This document shows positions 53,839-63,420 of a stretch of DNA of 64,000 nt, one piece after another (within the stretch, counting starts at the first letter, position 1; each line of letters opens with the position of its first letter). The notes beneath the pieces were generated by a model. It worked only from the letters and a program-made list of their open reading frames with translations. It was not told where the DNA came from and made no database searches. Source of the DNA: Hyphomonas sp. Mor2 (GTDB lineage Bacteria; Pseudomonadota; Alphaproteobacteria; Caulobacterales; Hyphomonadaceae); contig NZ_CP017718.1 in NCBI RefSeq assembly GCF_001854405.1, positions 1,054,001 to 1,118,000 on the forward strand. Direction: 5' to 3'. Position numbers and translations under genes: made by a program.

Positions 53839-56151
53839 TTAGAAGCTTTTACGAAGCATGAGCCTGTAGGTGCGCGGCGGTAGCACAAAGTTTTCATTAA
53901 ATGTGGTGCCGGCAGGGACAAAGCCAACGGCCTGGGTAAAGGCTGTGTCAAAGTCGTTCACGTTCACCAGCTCGGCTTCATTCGTGACGTTTGAAACAAA
54001 CAAGTCTAGCGACCAATCATCGCCGCGAAGGCCAGCGCCTAAGTTTGCAACTGCAAACTCACCAAGTTGAACGGAATCTGTTGCGAAATCGGTTGCGTAT
54101 TCGCCGGTATATGACAGACCGAAGCTCGCATACCAATCAACACCTTCAATTGCGAATTCGCTTTCGTATTCACCGCCAAGATTTGCAGTAACGTCTGGAG
54201 CGTTCGGCAGCGGCGTTCCGGAGCGTAAGATCTCATTTGTCAGCTGATTGACCAGAAAGTCCTCAGAGAGTTCAGATTCGCCAAAATTCGCTCCAAAATA
54301 CCCGGAGAAGTTTTCAGTGAACTGCGCGCTCCCTTCGATCTCCAATCCATAAGCGTCGGCCCCGCCTGAGTTGACGACCGCATCAAAACCGAGCGGAGGT
54401 GTTGTCACCAAAACCTGCAAGTCTTCATAATTGGTGTAATAGGCCGTTGCGTTAAGCGTGGCTTTACCGTCCATAAGCGTCGACTTAAAACCTGCTTCGA
54501 TTGTCTCTGTTCGGTCATCATCATAGCTTTCAAGACCGGCACTTCCACCAGGCGCGAAGAGCTCGATAAAGCCGAGTGTTGCGGTCGAATTGATGTTTCC
54601 GTTGCGAAGCCCTGTCGCGTATCGGGCATAGAGTAGAGTGTTTTCGTTTAGATCATACTCAATTGCCGCCATTGGAAGGATTGCATCTACGGAAACTTTC
54701 TCGGCGACTTCAGGAAGTACAAACGGTGCGCCATTGATCACCGTTTGAACGGGAGCAAACACATTGATGTCTTCATTGTGGCTGCGGACGCCGGCGATGA
54801 GGCGTAAACGATCTGAGACGCTATATTCACCTTCCACGAAGAAGGATGTTTGTTCACCGTCATTTTCGATCGCGTTTTCTGGGTTCGGCAACATCAATGC
54901 GGAATAGACTTCTGCTGCGTCATTGCTCGGCAATCCGAAGATCGTCAAACTCGAGGCTTGAAAGTTCGGGTTCTTAGAGATGAATTCGAAGTCCCGATAG
55001 AACGCGCCAGCTGTAATCTGAAACGGGCCATCGAATTGCGACACCAGACGGAATTCTTGACTGAACTGTTCATAGTCAACCCCATCCTGGAACGTTGTGA
55101 CATCGACAAAATTGAGAAACGGAACAGAAGCGAGAGAATTTACAAAAGTCCCAATCTGGTCGACCGTATTTCTCCGACGTTCCCGATCGAATTGGCTCGT
55201 GATCGATGTCGCTTTGAATTTTCCAAAGTCGTATTCGACTTTCGCTGTCAGGACTGAGTGCTCGTCAGTGATCATATCGTCGTCTTGCGGGAGGCTGACG
55301 GAATAATCACTTGGGTCGCCCGTAATTAGGCCAAGGGAGCCAAGCTCTGACTCCTCAAAATTGCCAGATAAGCGAATGGTCAGTTTTTCCGTGGGTTCCG
55401 CCAGCAACACCGCTCTGAAGCTATCTGCTTCAAAATCATTGATGTCACTGGCACCGCCAATGACATCGATATAACCGGGCGCTGCGTAACGGCCAGCAAC
55501 AAGGCGTAAGCCGAGCTTATCTTGAACAAGCGGAACGTTTAGGGCGATCCTGCCTTCGACGACTGTTTCACCATCTTCAGCCGACGCTAGCCCCAACTCT
55601 GCTTGTCCACCGAACTCAGCCAAATCCGGATCTGTCGAGAAGTAGCGAATGGCGCCTGCACTCGATCCTTCGCCAAAAAGTGTACCTTGCGGGCCTCTCA
55701 AAACTTCGATGCGATTAAGATCAAAAGATCTTATATCGATTTGAGCGCCCCCGAGTGTGTTCACAGGCGCATCATCCAAATAGACGCCAACTGGACGTCC
55801 TGAAGGCACAAGATCCTGCGTCGTAAGAAAGTTTGTGACGCCCCGAATATTGAATTCGTTCCGATTTGGTCCTCTCTCTTGAATGTTTAGGCTGGGAACA
55901 GTTCGAGAGAGATCGGCAGTTGTTACAACCCCGCGATCGGCAAGTTGCGACCCCGAAAGCGCTGCGATGGATGCACCGATATCCTGCGCACTTTGTTCTC
56001 GAAACCTCGCAGTCACGGTAACGGTTTCCTGTACGCTTACGGCGTCTTCCGAAGTTTCTTCTGCGTCCTGAGCCATAGCGGGCACGCTGATAGCGGCTAG
56101 AGCAAGTGTCGAGCTGCTTAATAGGAATGAAAGCGCTGATTTGATTTGCAT
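53839..56151 (-). CDS. TonB-dependent outer-membrane receptor 3
   Basis: A 770-residue receptor with AAGGAG before the ATG, signal ending PAMAQ, plug start ETVTVTARFREQSAQDIGAS, VLRGPQGTLFGEGSSAGAIRY and C-terminal LMLRKSF. It is closest to receptor 1 by its plug start. Its promoter region carries a palindrome and an 18-bp site (56203-56220) shared with the promoter of the hydrolase/TetR C pair. Likely imports the substrate used by the GGT, dehydrogenase and hydrolase around it. That function is inferred. Confidence 0.92.
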   Translation of the reverse strand: MQIKSALSFLLSSSTLALAAISVPAMAQDAEETSEDAVSVQETVTVTARFREQSAQDIGASIAALSGSQLADRGVVTTADLSRTVPSLNIQERGPNRNEFNIRGVTNFLTTQDLVPSGRPVGVYLDDAPVNTLGGAQIDIRSFDLNRIEVLRGPQGTLFGEGSSAGAIRYFSTDPDLAEFGGQAELGLASAEDGETVVEGRIALNVPLVQDKLGLRLVAGRYAAPGYIDVIGGASDINDFEADSFRAVLLAEPTEKLTIRLSGNFEESELGSLGLITGDPSDYSVSLPQDDDMITDEHSVLTAKVEYDFGKFKATSITSQFDRERRRNTVDQIGTFVNSLASVPFLNFVDVTTFQDGVDYEQFSQEFRLVSQFDGPFQITAGAFYRDFEFISKNPNFQASSLTIFGLPSNDAAEVYSALMLPNPENAIENDGEQTSFFVEGEYSVSDRLRLIAGVRSHNEDINVFAPVQTVINGAPFVLPEVAEKVSVDAILPMAAIEYDLNENTLLYARYATGLRNGNINSTATLGFIELFAPGGSAGLESYDDDRTETIEAGFKSTLMDGKATLNATAYYTNYEDLQVLVTTPPLGFDAVVNSGGADAYGLEIEGSAQFTENFSGYFGANFGESELSEDFLVNQLTNEILRSGTPLPNAPDVTANLGGEYESEFAIEGVDWYASFGLSYTGEYATDFATDSVQLGEFAVANLGAGLRGDDWSLDLFVSNVTNEAELVNVNDFDTAFTQAVGFVPAGTTFNENFVLPPRTYRLMLRKSF

Positions 56152-56184
56152 GAGAAGCTCCTTGTCAGGAATGCGCGAGTGAGA

Positions 56185-56198
56185 GTTTCCGTGGAAAC
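56185..56198. promoter_or_regulatory. GTTTCC-GT-GGAAAC palindrome upstream of receptor 3
   Basis: A perfect 6-bp dyad with a 2-bp centre, 34 bp upstream of the receptor start. Placement suits a repressor site or promoter overlap. Confidence 0.4.
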
Positions 56199-56202
56199 GT
56201 GT

Positions 56203-56220
56203 TTAATGAGGTTTTATTAA
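56203..56220. promoter_or_regulatory. 18-bp operator-like site, copy 1
   Basis: TTAATGAGGTTTTATTAA upstream of receptor 3. It matches the site at 59694 except for the two central bases. The outer five bases form a dyad (TTAAT/ATTAA). Likely TetR C operator. Confidence 0.5.
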
Positions 56221-56365
56221 TGCGCCTATGCATGTTTCGTGTCAAGCTGGTCGTCGAAACCACAATACGAACAGCTTTGCCCAGATCGTTAAAAGCGTCG
56301 GGCAGCGCAATTTAGCTGGAGAGACATTACGAGTAAGCTTGTGTCTTTTGCTCGCTCGGAGCCGA

Positions 56366-58777
56366 TTAAGAACGCATTCTTTCGCCCATTGGGTCATATG
56401 CTGGCGAATCAAGAAAACTAACGTTTCGACGTTCGCCTAAAACGACGACTTCAGCGTCTGAGTTGATGAAGTCTTCTCTGACATAACCCATTGCAAGACT
56501 CTGTTCGACGAAATGTCCATATCCGCCAGACGTGGTGAATCCGATCAGTTCATTACCCATCAAGATGGGCTCATATCCGGACGCATCGATATTATCGGTC
56601 TCGATACGCATTAAGGTCAATCGATGGGGCGGCGGACTGTCTCTGTCTTTCAATACAGCATCACGTCCAATGAAACCTCTTTTGTTGTAATCGACGAATT
56701 TATCGAGACCGCACATTGATGGTGTGTAATCCGGACTGAATTCTCGCGACCAAATCCCATATCCCTTTTCGAGCCGCATCGAGAGCAAAGCGTAAACTCC
56801 GATATCCAACAGTCCAAACGCGGAACCGGCCTCTAACAATGCCATGCGCAGAGATGGAGCATACTGAGATGGGACGTAAATTTCATAACCGGTTTCGCCT
56901 GTCAGAGATAAGCGCGCAACGGTTGCGGGTGCAAATCCAACGTCCATTTCCTGGACGCTCATGAATTTTGATATCGGCTCTTCGTGGCTTCTGTTTAGTA
57001 GCTTAGCAAGAATGCGGTTTGCGTCGGGTCCCGCAATGGAGACGCCCTGAAGCGGATCTGTTACGTTCTCAATTCGCACGCCCGACGAGGGGAGGTTCTC
57101 TGAGAACCAACGTGAATGCCAGGCTTGCAGAGCTGCCGAAGCAACGAGCAAATACTTTGTTTCAGACAGGCACATCACTGTGAAATCACCGGTGACGCGC
57201 CCCTTATGCGAGAGCATAGGCGCCAGTTTGACCTTACCAGTTTTCGGTAACTTGGATGCAAAAATCCGATCTAACCAAGATCCAGCTGCAGGCCCCTCAA
57301 CCAAGTATTTTGCATAGGCGGATAACTCGATCATTCCAGCCCTATTTCGCGTAGTATCACACTCCTTCGCCACGCTGTCGAAAGCGTTGGAACGCCTGAA
57401 AGTTGGCGTTTCGGTCTTGGCATCTGCCGTGGCGGCAAAATAGAGCGCCTGCTCTTGACCATAGCTCGCGCCGAACACCGCGTCTTGTTGCTTATACGCA
57501 TCGTATAAAGGCGTTTTCTTGGCTGGACGCCCTGCGGGCCATTGCTCATTTGGATAAGCCAGACGAAACCGGCGCTCATACGTCTCACACGCTCTTGCTG
57601 AAGTGTACGTTTTGGTCGCGAAATCACCAAATCGCGCATGGTCCATCGCGAACACGTCGCCGTCTGGTTCGCCATCGATCATCCATTGAGCGAGGGTCAG
57701 CCCAATGCCGCCGCCTTGAGCAAAGCCAGCCAACACGCCGCAAGCCAGCCAAAAATTGGGAATATCTTGAACCGGACCAACTAATGGATTGCCATCCGGG
57801 GTGAAAGTGAAGGGGCCGTTCACCACCCGCTTTATTCCGGCTTCGGCGATCTCAGGAAACCTTCGAAAACCGTGCTCGAGTGCAGGCAAGATGCGATCCA
57901 TGCGGTCAGGTAGGAGCTCGCTCTCCCCATAGTCCCAAGGCGTTGTGTCCTCGGACCAAACTTGCGCTGGTGTTTCATACACGCCGAGCAAAACGCCTTT
58001 TTGTTCTTGGCGCATGTAAATTTCGCCATCCAGATCCACGACTAAAGGAATTTCTGTGTCGCGAGACTCTAAAGAGGGTAAATTATCTGAAATTATGTAG
58101 TGATGTTCCATTGGCACCAAAGGAGGATAGTGTCCTACCATGGCGCTTACTTCGCGCGCCCACAGACCACCTGCGTTTACGACGTGATCAGCTAAATAGT
58201 TGCCTTGATCAGTGATGACATTCCAGCCGCCTGAAGTCCGGGGCGTTAAGTCTATCACCCTCGTTTGCCGCTTAATCGTCGCGCCGAGTTGTTTTGCAGC
58301 GCCCGCATAAGCATGGGTTACCCCGTAGGGGTCGACGTGACCTTCATCCGGTGAGTAAAGCGCGCCTTTCACGTCCCGCACGTCGACCAATGGGCATTGA
58401 GAAGCGACGTCCTGCGGCGTGATAAGTTCAGAGCGGATTCCCATCACTTTGTGTCGAGCGTGTTCGCTGCACAAGAACTCCCAACGAGCCTCAGTTGCGG
58501 CGATGGTTATTCCGCCCGCTGCGTGCATTCCGACGTCTTGTCCGCTCAGTTGTTCGATTTCTTTGTAAAGCTTAATCGTATAATCTTGCAGACGAGCCAC
58601 GTTCGGGTCGGAGTTAATCGCGTGATACCCTCCAGCCGCATGCCAAGTTGAACCTGCCGTTAGCTCTTTTCGCTCGAGCAACGCGATGTCGGTCCACCCA
58701 AATTTAGCAAGATGAAAAAGCACACTGCAGCCGACTACGCCGCCACCAATCACGATTACACGATAATGATCCGTCAT
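56366..58777 (-). CDS. Dimethylglycine/sarcosine dehydrogenase-like FAD protein fused to GcvT domain
   Basis: An 803-residue two-part enzyme. The N-terminal DAO flavoprotein has VIGGGVVGCS and GSTWHAAGG; His46 matches the residue that binds FAD covalently in dimethylglycine dehydrogenase. From about residue 430 a GcvT aminomethyltransferase-like folate domain follows (GVSIAGPDANRILAKLL, LTGETGYEIYVP and the C-terminal FLDSPAYDPMGERM). Relatives demethylate dimethylglycine or sarcosine and pass the one-carbon unit to tetrahydrofolate. Cytoplasmic. Start overlaps the hydrolase stop upstream by four bases (ATGA), so they are cotranscribed. Confidence 0.9.
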   Translation of the reverse strand: MTDHYRVIVIGGGVVGCSVLFHLAKFGWTDIALLERKELTAGSTWHAAGGYHAINSDPNVARLQDYTIKLYKEIEQLSGQDVGMHAAGGITIAATEARWEFLCSEHARHKVMGIRSELITPQDVASQCPLVDVRDVKGALYSPDEGHVDPYGVTHAYAGAAKQLGATIKRQTRVIDLTPRTSGGWNVITDQGNYLADHVVNAGGLWAREVSAMVGHYPPLVPMEHHYIISDNLPSLESRDTEIPLVVDLDGEIYMRQEQKGVLLGVYETPAQVWSEDTTPWDYGESELLPDRMDRILPALEHGFRRFPEIAEAGIKRVVNGPFTFTPDGNPLVGPVQDIPNFWLACGVLAGFAQGGGIGLTLAQWMIDGEPDGDVFAMDHARFGDFATKTYTSARACETYERRFRLAYPNEQWPAGRPAKKTPLYDAYKQQDAVFGASYGQEQALYFAATADAKTETPTFRRSNAFDSVAKECDTTRNRAGMIELSAYAKYLVEGPAAGSWLDRIFASKLPKTGKVKLAPMLSHKGRVTGDFTVMCLSETKYLLVASAALQAWHSRWFSENLPSSGVRIENVTDPLQGVSIAGPDANRILAKLLNRSHEEPISKFMSVQEMDVGFAPATVARLSLTGETGYEIYVPSQYAPSLRMALLEAGSAFGLLDIGVYALLSMRLEKGYGIWSREFSPDYTPSMCGLDKFVDYNKRGFIGRDAVLKDRDSPPPHRLTLMRIETDNIDASGYEPILMGNELIGFTTSGGYGHFVEQSLAMGYVREDFINSDAEVVVLGERRNVSFLDSPAYDPMGERMRS

Positions 58778-59661
58778 AGGTTCGCATGCTCGACACTCGC
58801 GACAAAACCGGCAAGCCGTTCAGCGATTGATTCCATTTGCGGCTTCGGATCGTGAGTCATTCCCTCAAAAAAGGCAGTTTCAGCGCCAGGAATTGCGGAA
58901 GCCATTGCGTTCATTGCAGACAAGGGGATGAATTCGTCAGAGTCTGTGGTGATCACTAACACTCGTTTTCGAATTGCGCTGAGGCGCTTTAGCGAGATAT
59001 CCGGTTCCGTTGACCAGCTTCTTCGTTGTTGTTTCATCACTTCCAAAAATCGTTCGGGGTTTGGAGAAGCATTCGCGTAACCAGCGCGGAGCATGTTCAC
59101 GAAATCATCCGACATCACATTTCCGAACTGATCTAAGAAAACATCTGAATCAGAAAGCATCTCTTTTCGCCAAGCTTCGAAAGCTGTTCGAGCCAACGGT
59201 GTGTATGATTCATGAGTGTTTGGTGTACCGCAAAGAGTGGCGGATTTTATGCGCTCCTCGAAGTCTAAGAGCATCTGCAGTTGAATGCAGCCTCCGTCGC
59301 TCACACCAAAAAAATGAGCAGACTCAATTCCGAGTGCATCCATTAGGCGAACGGTATCACTCCCGAGCCTGCCATAAGTGGTGGGGCCCGACCCCAATGT
59401 CGTCTTACCTTGACCGCGCGGGTCCATCGTCAACACTGTAAAGTGCTTCGAAAGCGCTTCAGTGATCGCGCCGACTGAAGTTCGCCAGTCAACGATCCAG
59501 ATACCGGTTTGGTGGATCAACATAGGACCATCACCAACTATGTTGTAATGTATCCGGATGTCGCCAACATCTTGATAGAAATCACCTCTCGGCAAAGTGT
59601 CTACGATTTTATTCGTCGAAACGCTCTCGACGCTGTTTGATGTTGAACCGGATGTTCCCAT
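58774..59661 (-). CDS. Alpha/beta hydrolase (lactonase/esterase-like)
   Basis: A 295-residue alpha/beta hydrolase. Nucleophile elbow FFGVSDGGCIQ, the region MDPRGQGKTTLGSG, DSDEFIPLSAM (likely acid) and His in GMTHDPKPQ give a complete triad. Probably cytoplasmic. First gene of the minus-strand pair with the dehydrogenase; divergent from TetR C with the 18-bp site at 59694 in between. It may release the N-methylated amino acid from an ester. That is inference. Confidence 0.87.
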   Translation of the reverse strand: MGTSGSTSNSVESVSTNKIVDTLPRGDFYQDVGDIRIHYNIVGDGPMLIHQTGIWIVDWRTSVGAITEALSKHFTVLTMDPRGQGKTTLGSGPTTYGRLGSDTVRLMDALGIESAHFFGVSDGGCIQLQMLLDFEERIKSATLCGTPNTHESYTPLARTAFEAWRKEMLSDSDVFLDQFGNVMSDDFVNMLRAGYANASPNPERFLEVMKQQRRSWSTEPDISLKRLSAIRKRVLVITTDSDEFIPLSAMNAMASAIPGAETAFFEGMTHDPKPQMESIAERLAGFVASVEHANL

Positions 59662-59693
59662 TACTTGAGCAATCTTTCCAAGTTAGACTAGAA

Positions 59694-59711
59694 TTAATGA
59701 GAATTTATTAA
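59694..59711. promoter_or_regulatory. 18-bp operator-like site, copy 2
   Basis: TTAATGAGAATTTATTAA, between the hydrolase and TetR C genes. Same as 56203-56220 apart from two central bases. It is 33 bp upstream of the hydrolase ATG. Confidence 0.5.
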
Positions 59712-59786
59712 AAGTCCCATAATCTAATGTCAACGCGTCTACAATTGCGTATTGTAAATCGCGTTCGTACCAACAAGAATAAGTGC

Positions 59787-60470
59787 ATGACGAAAACGAC
59801 TAACTCAGAGCTCATTGACGCTATTAGGCCTTTGGATCCATCGACTACGCGCGACGTGCTCATGTTGACGGCGCTGAAAGAGTTTGGGGTTCGCGGGATA
59901 TCTGGAACTTCAGTTAACCGCCTCGTAAAGGAGTCTGGCGAGAAGAACACATCTGCGATTCACTACCACTTTGGATCCAGAACGGGCCTAATAAAGGCGC
60001 TCATCAATTACGTCCAAGATTGGTTTGATTTTGAACGAGAGGCGCAGTTGCGTGCGCTTGAGCGAACGATCGATGACGGTAGAGATATTTCAATCGCTCA
60101 AGTGCTAACGGCCTTCGTTCAGCCATATCAGGCGGTTCTTGAAAGAGAACCATGGGGCTTGGAGGCTATTCGTTTCATCGCGATGATTGAGTTTGACGAA
60201 GACAAAGAGGGCAGGGAGTTGCTTGCAATCCGCGCGACCGAAACAGCTAAGCGATTCTTAGCGCTATTGCGCCATGCTGCCCCCCATCTTGAAAGCCCAC
60301 AGCTCATCCGACGTATGAAATTCTACACGAGCTCAGTCATCTACGCTTACTCTTCCATTCGACATTCGGGAACGGCTTACTACGGTGAGAATGAGGACCT
60401 AAAACCCTCAGAACGAACGGATTTTTACGTTCGAAGTGGTATACGCTTATTTTCGGATGGCGACGACTAG
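59787..60470 (+). CDS. TetR-family regulator C
   Basis: About 227 residues with an N-terminal TetR HTH, FGVRGISGTSVNRLVKESGEKNTSAIHYHFGSR, and a helical C-terminal ligand domain. A CATAAT (59718-59723) would serve as -10 and favours the ATG at 59787; an ATG at 59727 is the alternative. It is divergent from the hydrolase-dehydrogenase operon and is the likely repressor for the paired 18-bp sites. Confidence 0.88.
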   Translation: MTKTTNSELIDAIRPLDPSTTRDVLMLTALKEFGVRGISGTSVNRLVKESGEKNTSAIHYHFGSRTGLIKALINYVQDWFDFEREAQLRALERTIDDGRDISIAQVLTAFVQPYQAVLEREPWGLEAIRFIAMIEFDEDKEGRELLAIRATETAKRFLALLRHAAPHLESPQLIRRMKFYTSSVIYAYSSIRHSGTAYYGENEDLKPSERTDFYVRSGIRLFSDGDD

Positions 60471-60539
60471 GATTATTCAAGCGTTGAGATATAAAGAGGT
60501 TTTGGAAAGTACGACCGCTCGCAGTTTCTTTCGCCCCAA

Positions 60540-61472
60540 CTAGTCGGCAGACTTTGCACTATAAAATTCTCTCAGAAAATGATGCCACACTGCCGGTGAG
60601 CCCGTCGCATGTGATTCATTGGCGAAAATCTCGCTGCAGAAGTTCCATCCTTGTAACCGATTTCGATTGGCTTTCTGCATGAACTCAGTCGTGCCAGCAG
60701 CGACGAGATCTTGATATGGAGACGGAACAGTAATCTCCCTCTCCATAACTCCCAAAAGCATATCATACCCCGAGAAATCGGTCTGTCTTTCAATATGCTG
60801 ATCGTACATTGCTAGAACTCTGGACCTGCCGGCCATAATTCCTGGACTGCCAGCGCCAATCGTCTTGAACAATGAGGAGCGGCGCATCGCCAAATAGGTC
60901 GCGTATAGCCCGCCAAACGAAAACCCGTATAGGCCGGTTTTGCTCGGTTCAATGGGGTAACTCGCTGCGATCGCAGGGTGCAATTCCTCTTCAAGAAACT
61001 GCGTGAAATTATCGCCAGCTGGGTTCTGCAGGTAGTGCCAATAAAGCTCTATACCTTCACGGTCGAGCAGGCCAGTGGCCTCCATTCCAGCGATCCATTC
61101 GGCCTTATTCTCAATCGACTTTCCGAGGGGTTCGTCGGGTGGAAGCAAGTCTCTCGACCGAACCGCCCAGATGTTCGTGGCATCCTTACCGACATATCCA
61201 ACAGAGATTAGCAAAAAAGGTTTTAACGGATTGATTGGGTCAGTGGCCAGCATTCCCATATTCGAAGCTGTGCCCACAAACATGTTGCCGTCAGGCGCAT
61301 AGATCGCAGGGTAGCCGGTATGATCTGGGTCAAAGGTTGCTGGCTTGGTTACCCAAACTGCAAAACGAGCACCGACGTGTTTTGATTGGATCTCATAATA
61401 GTCCGTGGTAGGGAAAACTGCTTCGAAGCTTGGTCGCGCAGATTGCAGTTCAATTTCATTTTTCTTGATCAT
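60540..61472 (-). CDS. Esterase-D-like alpha/beta hydrolase
   Basis: A 310-residue COG2819-type hydrolase. LYGFSFGGLYATYLA holds the nucleophile Ser and FANESHATG the catalytic His. No signal peptide, so cytoplasmic, unlike the lipoprotein relative at 9545. It is 36 bp downstream of the marR-type gene on the same strand, forming an operon. Substrate likely an aryl or acyl ester; unknown. Confidence 0.85.
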   Translation of the reverse strand: MIKKNEIELQSARPSFEAVFPTTDYYEIQSKHVGARFAVWVTKPATFDPDHTGYPAIYAPDGNMFVGTASNMGMLATDPINPLKPFLLISVGYVGKDATNIWAVRSRDLLPPDEPLGKSIENKAEWIAGMEATGLLDREGIELYWHYLQNPAGDNFTQFLEEELHPAIAASYPIEPSKTGLYGFSFGGLYATYLAMRRSSLFKTIGAGSPGIMAGRSRVLAMYDQHIERQTDFSGYDMLLGVMEREITVPSPYQDLVAAGTTEFMQKANRNRLQGWNFCSEIFANESHATGSPAVWHHFLREFYSAKSAD

Positions 61473-61508
61473 TGGAGAATTCGATTGATAGCCTATTTCA
61501 GGGGTCTG

Positions 61509-62051
61509 TCATTCGGGGTCATTCAGATTGCATAACATCCGAGCGAGAAGGTCATTCAATATCCCGACTTCGGATTCTGAAAAACCATCGAGAAGTGTAG
61601 ATTGCTGTGACAGAGAGACGGTGAGAATTTCGTCATGAAGCTTGCCTCCAGCGGTGGTAAGATGCCATTTTTTGCGGCTCTTGTTTGCCATGCTCGGTGG
61701 TGCCTCAATGAGGCCCATCGACTCTAACCTTTTGACACAGCGGCTGACTGCTGCCTTATCAATCCCGATTGTGCGACTTGCGTGAGAAACACTACTGCTT
61801 GGTTCTCTCGCTAGCATGACAAGCATTCGCCAATCCATGACGCCTATACCAAATTCTCGATTATAAACTTGTGAGACATGTCGGGCATATCGATTGGCGA
61901 CAAAGGTGAGTTGGACACTCGGAGAGCGCTTAAAGCTGAGAGTTTCTCTTACTGGCCCTGTTTCCGTGCCGTTCGGGGAAATCAAAAACAGATTTGTGTC
62001 TAGTTCAGCTTTTCGCGCTGTCTGGCTCTTGGATTTTATTGATGGATTCAT
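61509..62051 (-). CDS. MarR-family transcriptional regulator
   Basis: A 180-residue winged-helix MarR protein. The DNA-binding core is SVSHASRTIGIDKAAVSRCVKRLESMGLIE and the wing SRKKWHLTTAGGKLHDEI. It precedes the esterase gene and is divergent from the P450. Two GTTGAC-type palindromes lie between it and the P450. It probably represses both directions and responds to an aromatic or acid ligand. Confidence 0.9.
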   Translation of the reverse strand: MNPSIKSKSQTARKAELDTNLFLISPNGTETGPVRETLSFKRSPSVQLTFVANRYARHVSQVYNREFGIGVMDWRMLVMLAREPSSSVSHASRTIGIDKAAVSRCVKRLESMGLIEAPPSMANKSRKKWHLTTAGGKLHDEILTVSLSQQSTLLDGFSESEVGILNDLLARMLCNLNDPE

Positions 62052-62073
62052 AATCGTTACATAGTCGGAATAT

Positions 62074-62119
62074 GTTGACTTGACAACAATCGTCGACTCC
62101 CGGATGTTGACGTGTCAAC
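62074..62119. promoter_or_regulatory. Two phased MarR-type palindromes
   Basis: GTTGACTTGACAAC (62074-62087) and GTTGACGTGTCAAC (62106-62119). The second is a perfect dyad apart from its two central bases. They differ at two positions and start 32 bp apart, three helical turns, so two dimers would sit on the same face. Confidence 0.6.
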
Positions 62120-62174
62120 GAAATCCCTCGGGCAAGTGATAGGTTCGCAACCAAGTGATCCTAACGGGTGAAAC

Positions 62175-63341
62175 ATGAGAAACGCGCCACATTATGAATT
62201 AGATCTCCAAGAGTTTTGGAAGGACCCGTATCCAGACCTGAAGCGTATTCGCGAGCTTCATCCGGTCGTTTACGTGCCACAGCTAGGCGCTTTCCTTCTT
62301 ACGCATCGCGACGACATTTATCAGAATGAGAAAAAAACGGATATTCTGTCATCTGTTCAACCAGAAGGCCTCATGGTTCAACTGATGGGGCAAAATATGA
62401 TGCGTAAAGATGCCGAAGATCATCAACGCGAGCGCCGTGCAATCTTTCCAACCGTTTCACCCAAAACGGTCAAATCGGAATGGAAAGACAAGTTTGAAAA
62501 CGAAACTGACAAGATATTGAATGAGCTTGAGCCTGCAGGTGAGGCTGATTTCGTCAAAGATATCGCAATGAGAATCTCCGGTGAGGCGCTCAAAATTATC
62601 ACTGGTCTAACTCAGATCAGCTGGGAGGAGATGGATCGCGTTAGCCAGGGAATGATCGATGGTTGCGCCAACTATGTTGGAGATGTCGAGGTTGAAGAAA
62701 CATGCCATCAGTGCACAGCCGCGATAGACAAGTACATCACCGAGATGATGCCGATCTACGAACGCCAACCAAACAACTCACTTTTGTCGGTTCAAATGCG
62801 GGCAGGGCTTCCTGAGGAAGTCATTCGAGCGAATGTCAAACTCGCGATTTCCGGAGGTCAGAATGAACCTCGAGATGTCATAGCGGGTACCATCTGGGCG
62901 CTTTTAAATCACCCTGAGCAGCTCGATCTGATTAGGCACGGAAAAGCAAAATGGATGCAAGCGTTCAATGAGTATACAAGATGGATCTCTCCGGTGGGAA
63001 TGTCCCCGCGTCGGGTCGCAAAAAGCTACGAACTCCATGGTGTCGACTTGCAAACTGAGGATCGTGTGTTCTTAATGTTTGGTATCGCCAACAGAGATCC
63101 TACCCATTTCCGCAATCCCGACCATTTCGACATAACGCAGGACTCATCTAAATCCGTAGCTTTTGGTGCGGGACCGCATTTTTGTGCTGGGGCGGCCGCC
63201 TCAAAGTCGCTAATAGGAGAGGTGGTTTTACCGTCAGTTTTCGAGCGTTTGCCAAATCTGCGATTGAACGGAGAGACAACATTCGGTGGGTGGGCGTTTC
63301 GAGGTCCACTACAGATGCCAGTGCAATGGCGAACGGGTTAA
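62175..63341 (+). CDS. Cytochrome P450
   Basis: A 388-residue class I bacterial P450. The ExxR motif is EYTR (Glu266, Arg269) and the heme-binding loop is FGAGPHFCAGA with Cys337. The I-helix oxygen motif, usually AGxxT, reads GGQNEP at residues 227-232, so the acid-alcohol pair is replaced. No ferredoxin or reductase is in view. It is 79 bp upstream of the hydroxy-acid oxidase gene on the same strand. Likely controlled by the divergent MarR. Substrate unknown. Confidence 0.92.
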   Translation: MRNAPHYELDLQEFWKDPYPDLKRIRELHPVVYVPQLGAFLLTHRDDIYQNEKKTDILSSVQPEGLMVQLMGQNMMRKDAEDHQRERRAIFPTVSPKTVKSEWKDKFENETDKILNELEPAGEADFVKDIAMRISGEALKIITGLTQISWEEMDRVSQGMIDGCANYVGDVEVEETCHQCTAAIDKYITEMMPIYERQPNNSLLSVQMRAGLPEEVIRANVKLAISGGQNEPRDVIAGTIWALLNHPEQLDLIRHGKAKWMQAFNEYTRWISPVGMSPRRVAKSYELHGVDLQTEDRVFLMFGIANRDPTHFRNPDHFDITQDSSKSVAFGAGPHFCAGAAASKSLIGEVVLPSVFERLPNLRLNGETTFGGWAFRGPLQMPVQWRTG

Positions 63342-63420
63342 ATCGGCTTTTGTCGGAATACACGTTACAAATGACGGTATCCAATAATGTCAAAATCGCC
63401 CGAAAGGACCCGTACTGTCT

